Assembly: GCF_021272185.1 (NCBI RefSeq)
Contig: NZ_JAJSEC010000001.1
Span: 1 to 64,000 of the forward strand
Reading direction: 5' to 3'
DNA length: 64,000 nt
Source of the DNA: Roseivivax sp. GX 12232
Lineage (GTDB): Bacteria > Pseudomonadota > Alphaproteobacteria > Rhodobacterales > Rhodobacteraceae
Below the pieces are notes generated by a model. It worked only from the letters and a program-made list of their open reading frames with translations, did not search any database and was not told the DNA's origin. The translations under genes were made by a program, and so were the position numbers. The first letter of the stretch is position 1, and each line of letters opens with the position of its first letter. Shown piece after piece: positions 25,156-32,887 of the stretch.

Positions 25156-25905
25156 ATGTCGAAAACAATCATGGTCGTCGGATCGGCGCCGAACGCCAAA
25201 CTCGTCCCCAGCGACCACATCTATTTCGCCAACTTCTCGGCCGTGGTCTTTGCGCCCGAAACGCTGCCCGAGACCGGGGCCAAGACCACGACCGTCTGCG
25301 CCGCCTCGGCCTATTTCTTCGACCAGTTTCCCGACCTCTACACCGAAGAGCCCGATCCGGAGAAGCCGCGCAAGAACACTTTCCGCTCGATGCAGGACCG
25401 CCTGGACCGGCTGAAAGCCGCCCCGGTGGACGAGACGCTGGCCTTTTCGCACAAGGACAAATACCTCGACGGCCTGCCCGCCGAGAAAAGCGAAGCGCGC
25501 CTGGTTCCGCCCCAGGAGGTCTTCGACAGCTTCGCGGCCATGGGCCTTACGCGCGATCTCCGCTGGCCCCTGCCCGTCCTGAAAGAGGCGCGCGCCTCGG
25601 GGCAGAAGATCCCCCGGAAAGACATGAGCTCCTTCCTCAAGGAGTTCTTCTGGAAGCGTCCCGCGCTGTTCTACTCCAGCGGCTATTTCCGCCCCTCCTC
25701 GGGTCTGACCACCATGGCCATCGCCATGGCGACGCATGGGCCGGAGGCGCGCTACCTGATCTCTGGGCTGACCTTCGAGAACCGCTCGGGCTATTCCACC
25801 GGGATCGCCGCGGATGCCAAGGTGCAGACGACCTCGAAGCACACGATCATCGACCGCCTTCTGATGGAGAAGATCCGCGAACGCTACGCGGTCGAGTTCA
25901 TCTAG
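25156..25905 (+). CDS. Candidate nonulosonate transferase (GT42 sialyltransferase-like)
   Basis: A 249-residue soluble protein without clear family assignment. By eye its layout follows Campylobacter Cst-II: an N-terminal nucleotide-binding strand-loop (KTIMVVGSAPNAK, compare VIIAGNGPSLK), a central SSGLTTMAIAMATHGPEARYLISGLTF (compare the SGVYMCAVAIALGYKEIYLSG type), and a late SKHTIID-x-LLMEKIRERY segment where Cst-II has its catalytic His and C-terminal helix. It directly follows legF and the sulfotransferase-like gene, so a role in moving legionaminic acid from its CMP donor onto an acceptor is attractive. This is inference, not a confirmed match. Confidence 0.6.
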   Translation: MSKTIMVVGSAPNAKLVPSDHIYFANFSAVVFAPETLPETGAKTTTVCAASAYFFDQFPDLYTEEPDPEKPRKNTFRSMQDRLDRLKAAPVDETLAFSHKDKYLDGLPAEKSEARLVPPQEVFDSFAAMGLTRDLRWPLPVLKEARASGQKIPRKDMSSFLKEFFWKRPALFYSSGYFRPSSGLTTMAIAMATHGPEARYLISGLTFENRSGYSTGIAADAKVQTTSKHTIIDRLLMEKIRERYAVEFI

Positions 25906-25913
25906 GCTGAAGA

Positions 25914-25933
25914 GAGCCCGCGTTTTCCGGGCT
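25914..25933. terminator. Hairpin between convergent genes
   Basis: AGCCCG, a short T-rich loop, then CGGGCT, placed in the 26-base gap between the GT42-like gene and the convergent acyltransferase gene. It could end either transcript; there is no strong T-run. Confidence 0.4.
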
Positions 25934-27785
25934 ACTCCGCCTGCCCCAGCACATGGGGCGCCGCCAGCCGCGCACCGCTGATCGAGATGTGGTGGTCGTC
26001 GAAGTATAGCGCCTTGTCGTCGCGCAGCGCGTAGCACTGTTGCGCGTCGCAGAAGACCTCGCTCAGATCGACCAGGTTGACCTCGGGGTCAAGCGCCGAC
26101 AGCGCGTTGTAAATCTCGGCGTTCTGCTCCGCCCAAGTGTCCAGCGGGCGGGCCGCCAGCGCCTCTCCGCCCGAGAAGCGGCTCGCGCTGATGTAGAAGC
26201 GGATGTCCCGCGGGATCGTCGGCGGATGCAGCACCAGGTGAGCGGTCCGGCCCGTCGCCGCGATGTCGTTGGCAAGGCGCACCAATGCACGCGCCGCTTC
26301 CGGCCCCGTGCCGTCGGTGCGGAAAGCCAGCACCACATTGCGGATCTCGGGGTCGTCCAGGACGGCGGCCAGACGCTCCTGGTAGAAGGCCTCGCAATGG
26401 GGCGCCGCGTCGATCCGGTAGCTCGGCGGGCAGCCGCTGATCGTATGATGGACGAGGCCCGCGCCCCGGGGCTCGAGCCCTTCGGCCAGCGCATAGGCCA
26501 GCTCGACCCCGTAGCTGTTGCCGTAGACCGCCCAGGAAGCCTCTTGCCCGAAATAGACGCAGGCCTCTTCCAGCGGGAACGCGTTGTCCTCGTGGTCGAA
26601 ATGGCACTTGTCGCGCTTGGGGCTTTCGCCGGCCGAGGCGATCACCCCGAGGAAGTCCTCCGAGAACCGCAAGGCGGTCAGCCGATCGTTGTTTGCATAG
26701 GTCAGGACCGCGATCCCCGCCAAACCGGCAAGCGCCGCCGCTGACGCCAGGAGAACCTGCCCCTTGCCGAGAACGCCGCGCCGGAAGGGCTGTTCGACGA
26801 AGCGCCACGTGAGGATCGAGGCGACGAGGATGCCCGCCGAAAGCAGGGCGAACACCCAGGGCCCGCCGGAGAGGCCCGAGATCCGGTAGAATGCGAAGAC
26901 CGGCTGATGCCAGAGATACAGGCTGTAGGAAATCAGCCCGACCGCCACCACGAGCTTCAGCGACAGCAGGCGATGCACGAGCGTTCCCGGGCGCGCACAG
27001 AGGATGACCAAGAGCGTGCCCACCGTCGGCGCCAGGGCGTAGAGGCTCGAGAAGGGTGTCTCTTCGTCATAGGCAAAGACCGAGAACAGGATCAGCCCCA
27101 GGCCCAAACCGGCGCCAAGATCAGCCCCGAGACCGGAGGCCGGTTCGGGGCGCGCGCGAAGATAGAGCGCGGCAAAGCTTCCCAGCAGCAGTTCCCACGC
27201 CCGGGCCGCAAGGAAGAAAAACGCCGTCTCGGGGTCGCTGTAGGCGGTGTGATGCGCATAGGCGAGGCTGGCCACGAAGATCAGCCCGAAGATGGTGGTC
27301 AGCGCCCGGGATCCGAAGCGCCAGATCGCCAGGACCAGCATCGGGAACAGGATGTAGAACTGCTCTTCGACGGCGAGGCTCCAGGTGTGCAGGAGCGGCT
27401 TGAGCTCGGCCGCGGTGTCGAAATAGCCCGCCTGCAGCTTGAAGATGATGTTCGAGACAAACAGCGCGACCCCAAGAAGGCTTTCGGCGAAGTCCTCCAT
27501 GTCGCCCGGCAGGAGCAACGCCCAGGCGAACGGCAGGCTGCACAGGACGACGAACAACAGCGCCGGCAGGATCCGCCGGGCGCGCCGGTGGTAGAAGTCC
27601 AAGAGGCTGAAGGTGCCCTTGTCCTTGGCGCCAAGAATGAGCGTGGTGATCAGGAAACCGCTGATAACGAAGAAGACGTCGACGCCGACGAAGCCGCCGC
27701 TGAACAGCTCGACCCCGCCGTGGAACAGGATCACCGGAACAACCGCGACCGCGCGCAGACCGTCGATTTCCTTGCGGTACTGCAT
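25932..27785 (-). CDS. OafA/YrhL-type O-acyltransferase with SGNH domain
   Basis: A 617-residue membrane protein. Residues 1-340 are an acyltransferase-3 domain with about ten transmembrane segments, starting YRKEIDGLRAVAVVPVILFH (the catalytic His lies here) and containing GFVGVDVFFVISGFLIT and HTWSLAVEEQFYILFP. Residues ~400-617 form a periplasmic SGNH-type domain, with WAVYGNSYG as the Ser block and YFDDHHISISGA as the Asp-His block. Such two-domain proteins acetylate O-antigens or other surface sugars. ATG at 27785. Inside the nonulosonate cluster, so surface-glycan O-acetylation is the likely job. Confidence 0.88.
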   Translation of the reverse strand: MQYRKEIDGLRAVAVVPVILFHGGVELFSGGFVGVDVFFVISGFLITTLILGAKDKGTFSLLDFYHRRARRILPALLFVVLCSLPFAWALLLPGDMEDFAESLLGVALFVSNIIFKLQAGYFDTAAELKPLLHTWSLAVEEQFYILFPMLVLAIWRFGSRALTTIFGLIFVASLAYAHHTAYSDPETAFFFLAARAWELLLGSFAALYLRARPEPASGLGADLGAGLGLGLILFSVFAYDEETPFSSLYALAPTVGTLLVILCARPGTLVHRLLSLKLVVAVGLISYSLYLWHQPVFAFYRISGLSGGPWVFALLSAGILVASILTWRFVEQPFRRGVLGKGQVLLASAAALAGLAGIAVLTYANNDRLTALRFSEDFLGVIASAGESPKRDKCHFDHEDNAFPLEEACVYFGQEASWAVYGNSYGVELAYALAEGLEPRGAGLVHHTISGCPPSYRIDAAPHCEAFYQERLAAVLDDPEIRNVVLAFRTDGTGPEAARALVRLANDIAATGRTAHLVLHPPTIPRDIRFYISASRFSGGEALAARPLDTWAEQNAEIYNALSALDPEVNLVDLSEVFCDAQQCYALRDDKALYFDDHHISISGARLAAPHVLGQAE

Positions 27786-27840
27786 ATGCGGCGTGGGTCC
27801 TAACGGTTGGTCGTCACGGGCGAAGCTCTGGTCGGCTGGG

Positions 27841-28485
27841 TCACAAATTCACGAAGGCTTCGAGGAAGCGCAACCCGTGATCCGCGGAACGTTCGGGATG
27901 GAACTGCACGCCCATCACGTTGTCGCGCCGCACCGCCGAGGTGATCGCGCGCCCGCCCAGCGTATGGGTTGCGATCAGGTGGTCGGGTTCGGAGACGACG
28001 GCCTCGTAGGAATGGACGAAGTAGAAGGCATTGGGATCAGGCACGTCCTGAAGGGGTGTCCCCTGCCAGGCGCCGCTTTGGCTTTCGGCGACCGGGCTCC
28101 AGCCGATGAAGGGAACGCGAAAGTTCGAAGCCGCGTCGTCCTCGACGGGGATCTTGCGGACGCGGCCCGGAATGAGGCCGAGCCCGGTGTGAGAGCCGAA
28201 CTCCTCGCTGGCCTCCATCAGCACCTGCAGACCGATGCAGATGCCCAGGAAGGGTTTCCCGCTGGCCACGTAGTCGTGGACCACCCGGTCGAGCCCGTCC
28301 TGCCGCAGCTTCTCCATCGCCCGTCCGAAGGCCCCCACCCCCGGCAGGATCACCCGGTCCGCGGCAAGGATCCGGTCGGGATCCGCCGTCAGTTCGGCCT
28401 CGACGCCGATCTGCTCGAGCGCGCGCCGGACCGAGAAGACATTCCCGATGCCGTAGTCGATGATCGCGCAGTTTGGTTGTGTCAC
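27841..28485 (-). CDS. HisH-like glutaminase subunit of a sugar amidotransferase
   Basis: A 214-residue class I glutamine amidotransferase that frees ammonia from glutamine. The nucleophile block GKPFLGICIGLQVLM and the GVQFHPERSADHG His-Glu block are complete. By sequence it is HisH, but with a HisF-like and a WbpG-like gene immediately upstream it is best read as the HisH2 partner that feeds ammonia to a sugar amidotransferase. Start GTG at 28485, preceded by GAGGAG at about 8 bases. It begins 10 bases after the HisF-like gene ends. A true histidine role is less likely, since hisB, hisA and hisE are absent. Confidence 0.85.
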   Translation of the reverse strand: MTQPNCAIIDYGIGNVFSVRRALEQIGVEAELTADPDRILAADRVILPGVGAFGRAMEKLRQDGLDRVVHDYVASGKPFLGICIGLQVLMEASEEFGSHTGLGLIPGRVRKIPVEDDAASNFRVPFIGWSPVAESQSGAWQGTPLQDVPDPNAFYFVHSYEAVVSEPDHLIATHTLGGRAITSAVRRDNVMGVQFHPERSADHGLRFLEAFVNL

Positions 28486-28495
28486 TTCTGTCTCC

Positions 28496-29281
28496 TCACT
28501 GCCCACCGGAAGAGGCGACCGCGCCGAGGGGGCGCACGAAGTGCCCATGGGCCGAAACCGTGTCGCGCAGGTCGTCGAGCGACAGCTTGTTCCAATGCAA
28601 GGCCTGCGCCACAGCGACCGCCGAGGCCGGCGTCTTCTCGAGCAGCGCGCCCAGGTGGTCTTTCGTCCCGATGCCGCCGGCCGCGACCACGGGCACCCGC
28701 ACGCTGTCGCAGACCCGCGACACCAGGTCGAGGTCCATGCCGCGGCCGAGGCCCTCCTTGTCGATCGCGGTCAGGATGATCTCGCCCGCCCCCCGGTCGG
28801 TCGCCTCGCGCGCCCAGTCGAGCGCCTTGCGCCCGGTGTGATTGCGCCCGTTGTCGGTCATCACCATCCACTCGCCCTCGTAGCGGACGGTCTCGATGGC
28901 CACGACGCAGGCCTGCGCGCCGAAGGTCTGCGAGATCTCGGTGATCAGCGCCGGATCCTGCGTCGCGCCGGTGTTGAGCGCGACCTTGTCCGCCCCGCAG
29001 GCCAAAAGCTCGCCGGCGTCACCCACCGAGCGGACGCCGCCGCCGATAGTCATCGGCACGAAGACCTCCGAGGCGACATCCCGCACGATCTGATGCAGCG
29101 AGTTGCGCTGGTAGAGGCTGGCCACGACATCGGTGAACATCAGCTCGTCCGCGCCCTCGGCGGCGTAGCGGGCGGCGAACTCCCGCGGGTCGCCCACCTT
29201 GCGCCAGCCCTCCATCTGCACGCCCTTTATTAGCGTCTTCATCTTGACGTCGAGCCGGGCGATCAGGCGAAAGTTCCGCAT
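28496..29281 (-). CDS. HisF-like ammonia-channel subunit of a sugar amidotransferase
   Basis: A 261-residue TIM barrel of the HisF family. Asp11 in RLDVKMKTLIKG is kept. The second catalytic Asp of HisF (Asp130 in the Thermotoga enzyme, in VAIDAKR) is Glu130 here (VAIETVR). That suggests the barrel no longer makes the imidazole ring and acts mainly as the ammonia tunnel between the HisH-like glutaminase and the WbpG-like enzyme. The MKTLIKGVQMEGWRKVGDP start is what I recall of HisF2-type proteins in O-antigen loci. ATG at 29281, 12 bases after the WbpG-like gene. Confidence 0.85.
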   Translation of the reverse strand: MRNFRLIARLDVKMKTLIKGVQMEGWRKVGDPREFAARYAAEGADELMFTDVVASLYQRNSLHQIVRDVASEVFVPMTIGGGVRSVGDAGELLACGADKVALNTGATQDPALITEISQTFGAQACVVAIETVRYEGEWMVMTDNGRNHTGRKALDWAREATDRGAGEIILTAIDKEGLGRGMDLDLVSRVCDSVRVPVVAAGGIGTKDHLGALLEKTPASAVAVAQALHWNKLSLDDLRDTVSAHGHFVRPLGAVASSGGQ

Positions 29282-29293
29282 CTCGCCGGCCCC

Positions 29294-30616
29294 TCAGATG
29301 TCTTCGATCTGGTGGCGCAGCGACCAGGTCCCGTCCTCGACCTGCCAGAGGTGCGGCGACCGGAACTGGTTGGTCAGGGCGTCGAAATATTCCCGGGTCA
29401 TCTGCGGATGTTCGAACATCTTGTGCGCCTCGGGGAAGGATTTTTCGTCGATCGACAGGTAGTCGAAGACCTCCTCGGCCCAGCGTTCGGGAAACTCGCC
29501 GTCGTAACGCTGGATCAGCGCCACGGCTTCCTCGCGCTCGAGATCGCCCGACCGGACCTCCTGCGAGGCGTCATAGGTCGCCCGGCCGATGCCGAATTTC
29601 ACGAAGGTCGTGTAGTAGTGGAAGTCGTCGATCTTGTCGTCGATCGAGTTGTATTTCGAATAGGTCCCGGCCGTGCGCTCGGGCGAGGCCCGGAACCCGC
29701 CGTTTTCCACCGCGAAGTAATAGGCCGACTGCGGGTGCCACTTCAGGTAATACCCGAGGTAATGGACCTCGGCGCCAAGCTCCTTGAGAGGCGAGACATC
29801 GGCGGGAAGATAGGGGCTGAGATCGGCCTGGCTCATGCCGAAGTCCGATTTCAGCTGCGCGATGCTTTCGCCGCCGATGTAGAGATCGCTTTCCGATGCG
29901 GAAGCGAAGTAGTCGTAGTTGCGCTGCGCCTCGTTGTTGTCGTCGATCGGATTGCCGTATTCGGCCTCGTTCTCGCCGTAGAAGATCAGCGGAATGTTAA
30001 ACATGATCGCCATTTTGGGCGCAAAGCCCTTCTGGCCGATGATGAAGGGCTGGAACGGGTGGAACAGGTTTTCCACGGCCAGCCGGGTCAATAGCCGTTT
30101 CGACCGGCCCGAGGCGGTCATCAGGTAGTTGTCCATGCCCGAATGGATCCAGGCATCGAAGTTCTGGCGCCCCCAATCGGTGTAGATGTTCGGCGCCCAG
30201 GTCACCGTCAGCGGGTTCATCCCGTATTTGTACTTGAGCATCCAGGACTGGTAGAAACTGTCCTTCCCGCCCGAACCCGGCACCAGGCAATCGTAAGAGC
30301 CGTTGCGGCTGCGGAAGCGGTCGCAGAGCGCGATCAGCTCGCGCTCGCGCTTCTCCCAGTCGATTTCCTTGTTCTTGCGCTCGGCGGTGCGGCAGGCGTC
30401 GCAGACCCCGGCCTCGTCGAAGTTGATCGTCTTCTTCTTCGAGGCTTCGGTGTGTTTGAACTCCACCGAGGAATTCGGCCGCTGGTTCGACACGCCGCAA
30501 TTGCGGCAGAAGTCGACCTCGCCCGGCAAACCGTATTTTCGGGGCAGATCATTGGCTTGCGGCGCAAAGTCCGTCCAGTTCAGCGGTTTTTCCAGCGCGT
30601 TCGGCTTCGGTGCCAT
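29294..30616 (-). CDS. N-acetyl sugar amidotransferase (PseA/WbpG/LegA family)
   Basis: A 440-residue ATP-pyrophosphatase-type enzyme that activates the carbonyl of an N-acetyl group and lets ammonia attack, giving an acetamidino group. The PP-loop SGGKDS is at 115-120. Two Cys pairs, C37/C40 and C72/C75, should bind zinc. Known relatives are WbpG (P. aeruginosa O-antigen) and PseA (acetamidino-pseudaminic acid). Next to HisH- and HisF-like genes and the leg genes, the substrate is probably legionaminic acid or its CMP form. ATG at 30616. Head of the three-gene run. Confidence 0.88.
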   Translation of the reverse strand: MAPKPNALEKPLNWTDFAPQANDLPRKYGLPGEVDFCRNCGVSNQRPNSSVEFKHTEASKKKTINFDEAGVCDACRTAERKNKEIDWEKRERELIALCDRFRSRNGSYDCLVPGSGGKDSFYQSWMLKYKYGMNPLTVTWAPNIYTDWGRQNFDAWIHSGMDNYLMTASGRSKRLLTRLAVENLFHPFQPFIIGQKGFAPKMAIMFNIPLIFYGENEAEYGNPIDDNNEAQRNYDYFASASESDLYIGGESIAQLKSDFGMSQADLSPYLPADVSPLKELGAEVHYLGYYLKWHPQSAYYFAVENGGFRASPERTAGTYSKYNSIDDKIDDFHYYTTFVKFGIGRATYDASQEVRSGDLEREEAVALIQRYDGEFPERWAEEVFDYLSIDEKSFPEAHKMFEHPQMTREYFDALTNQFRSPHLWQVEDGTWSLRHQIEDI

Positions 30617-30933
30617 TTTTCAGCTCCCCTGATCAGCGATCTGGCGTCGTTTTGGAGACAGTTCTCTTTTGGTGCAAGCGATTACAGCGCGAATGCGCGC
30701 CGTCGGGGGGCCTGCGCTGCGGCGTGATCTTTGGGAAAAGTTGACCCCTTGGGATGTCGCGCGCTCGGCGCCAGCCTGGAGTCCGCCCATTCCCTCCTCC
30801 GCATCCATTAATATTCGAATGTGATTATTCGTCACTGGAATCCCGCGCGACAATCCCCCCGCCGCGCTTTACCCCGGCCGCAGGCGCCGCTACCTCCGGG
30901 CTTGCGTCCAGCTTCAACCGCCCCGGGGGCCCC
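30617..30933. promoter_or_regulatory. Divergent promoter region of the amidotransferase run and chrA
   Basis: About 317 bases with no gene. It includes the only clearly AT-rich patch nearby (30808-30835, TTAATATTCGAATGTGATT), with an 8-bp palindrome ATTCGAAT, a plausible promoter or operator in this GC-rich genome. A longer reading frame of chrA into this stretch is not supported. Confidence 0.4.
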
Positions 30934-32172
30934 ATGACCGCGCCGACGCTTCGCGAGATCGCCCGCGTCTTCCACCGCATCGGCTGGCTGTCTTTCGGCG
31001 GGCCGGCAGCGCAGATCGCGCTTCTGCACCGCAGCACCGTGGAAGAGCGGCGCTGGCTCGACGAGCCGCGCTATCTCGACGCGCTCAGCCTCTGCATGCT
31101 CCTGCCCGGCCCCGAGGCGATGCAGCTCGCGACCTATGCCGGCTGGTCACAGCGCGGCGTTGCGGGCGGGCTGATCGCGGGGGGGCTTTTCGTGCTGCCC
31201 GGCGCGCTGGTCATCGGGGCGCTGGCGCTCTTGCATGCGGCGCTGGGGGAGGATCCGCTGGCCGCGGCCCTGCTTCTCGGCGTGCAGGCCACGGTGATCG
31301 TGATCGTCCTGCAGGCCCTGGCGCGGCTCGCACAGCGGACTCTCGACGGGCCGGTCAAACCGGCGCTGGCGCTCCTGGCCTTCCTCGCGATCTACGCGGG
31401 CGGGGTGCCCTTCCCGGTGATCCTGGCGCTTGCGGCCGGAGCCGGGGCGCTCCTCTTCCGCCCCGAGGCACCCGCGACCCCGCCGCCGCCCGCGCCGCCC
31501 CTGCCGCTCACCCGCCTGGCCGCCTGGACCGCGCTCTGGCTCGCGCCGCTGGGCCTCCTTCTCCTGATCGACGCGCCCTTCCTCACCGAGATCGTCAGTT
31601 TCTTCGCCAAGCTCGCCGTGGTCAGCTTCGGCGGCGCCTATGCGGCCCTGGCCTATATGGCGCAGGACGCGAGCTGGGTCGCGCCCGAGACCATGATCGA
31701 CGCGCTGGGGCTCGCCGAGACCACGCCCGGCCCGCTGGTCCTCGCCACGCAGTTCGTCGCCATGCGCGCGGGCGCCGAGCTCGGCGGGCTGCCGCTGGCG
31801 CTTCTGGCGGGCGGGTTGACGCTCTGGATGATGTTCCTGCCCTCCTTCCTCTTCATCTTCGCGCTGGCCGCGCATCTCGACTGGCTGCGCGCCCGGCCGG
31901 CGCTGAAAGGCGCGCTATCCGGCGTCACCGCGGCGGTGCTGGGGGTGATTCTCAACCTCTCGGTCTTCTTCGCGCTGCACGTGCTTTTTGCCGAGACCGC
32001 GGTGCTGGCCCTGGGCCCGCTCAGCGCGGAAATCCCCGTCTGGGCCAGCCTCTCGCCCCGCGCGCTGGGGCTGACGGCGCTGGCCGCGCTCCTGATCTTC
32101 GGGATGCGCCGGGGCATCGTCACCACGCTGGCGGCTTCGGCCGGAACCTCGGCGCTTCTGGCGCAGATCTGA
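30934..32172 (+). CDS. chrA: Chromate transporter, ChrA family
   Basis: A 412-residue inner-membrane protein of the chromate ion transporter family, which exports chromate. It has the two homologous halves of long-chain ChrA: the first opens with GWLSFGGPAAQIALLH, and the second near residue 225 with KLAVVSFGGAYAALAYMAQDASWV. The acidic proline-rich linker lies near residue 180. PGPEAMQLATYAGW and ETTPGPLVLATQFVA are the paired PGP motifs. Start ATG at 30934, chosen because the protein then begins as the family does. Monocistronic. Some family members move sulfate or have unknown cargo. Confidence 0.92.
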   Translation: MTAPTLREIARVFHRIGWLSFGGPAAQIALLHRSTVEERRWLDEPRYLDALSLCMLLPGPEAMQLATYAGWSQRGVAGGLIAGGLFVLPGALVIGALALLHAALGEDPLAAALLLGVQATVIVIVLQALARLAQRTLDGPVKPALALLAFLAIYAGGVPFPVILALAAGAGALLFRPEAPATPPPPAPPLPLTRLAAWTALWLAPLGLLLLIDAPFLTEIVSFFAKLAVVSFGGAYAALAYMAQDASWVAPETMIDALGLAETTPGPLVLATQFVAMRAGAELGGLPLALLAGGLTLWMMFLPSFLFIFALAAHLDWLRARPALKGALSGVTAAVLGVILNLSVFFALHVLFAETAVLALGPLSAEIPVWASLSPRALGLTALAALLIFGMRRGIVTTLAASAGTSALLAQI

Positions 32173-32272
32173 CGCCTCCGCCCGCGGCCCGAGGGAAATT
32201 AGCCCGCCCCGCCCCCTTTTCCTCGGCTCGAAAACCAATATCATCGGGGCACAGCTTGCCGAAGGAACCCCC

Positions 32273-32746
32273 ATGTCCCGTGGAATCGACTACGGAAACC
32301 TGATGCACGAGGCCATGCGCGGCCTGATCCAGAAGGTGCTGATCGGTGTGGCCGAGCGCGGATTGCCCGGCGACCACCATTTCTTCATCACCTTCGACAC
32401 CGCGCATCCCGACGTGGAGCTGGCCGACTGGCTGTCGGACCGCTACCCCGGCGAGATGACCGTGGTCATGCAGCATTGGTTCGACGCGCTCGAGGTCACC
32501 GACGAGGGCTTCTCGGTCACGCTGAACTTCGGCGAGGCGCCGGAGCGGCTTTATATCCCCTACGACGCGATCAAGACCTTCGTGGACCCCTCGGTCGAGT
32601 TCGGGCTGAAGTTCGAATCCCCCGACGATCGCGACGACGGCGACGACGGGCCGGGCCAGGAGGCCGCCGACGAGGACGCCGAGGACGAGGCGCCCGAGGA
32701 TCACAAGGACGCCGAGATCGTCAGCCTCGATTCCTTCCGGAAGTGA
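32273..32746 (+). CDS. sspB: SspB-family ClpXP adaptor
   Basis: A 157-residue cytoplasmic adaptor of the alphaproteobacterial SspB type that hands ssrA-tagged proteins to ClpXP. The N-terminal ~115 residues are the tag-binding domain (DYGNLMHEAMRGLIQKVL, FFITFDTAHPDV, RLYIPYDAIKTFVDPSVEFGL). An acidic, disordered linker follows, ending in EIVSLDSFRK, the likely ClpX-binding tail. ATG at 32273 with GAAGGAA upstream. It fits the ssrA gene in the same window, whose tag ends in LAA. Confidence 0.92.
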   Translation: MSRGIDYGNLMHEAMRGLIQKVLIGVAERGLPGDHHFFITFDTAHPDVELADWLSDRYPGEMTVVMQHWFDALEVTDEGFSVTLNFGEAPERLYIPYDAIKTFVDPSVEFGLKFESPDDRDDGDDGPGQEAADEDAEDEAPEDHKDAEIVSLDSFRK

Positions 32747-32887
32747 GCGCGAGGGGGCCGCTTGGCCGCCCCCGCCTCTCACACCACAGCCCTGCCGCCC
32801 GCACCCCGATGCCGCCCCGCTCTTGGCCTTCGCGCCTCGGGCGGCTAAAGCGCATGCGAGTGTATACCGATCGCGAAAGGATGCCCC

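Noticed and set aside
27841-29281. HisH and HisF as part of a histidine biosynthesis operon
   Set aside because: No other his gene is adjacent, a WbpG-type amidotransferase leads the run, and HisF has Glu at position 130. The sugar amidotransferase reading fits better, though only a genome search can settle it.
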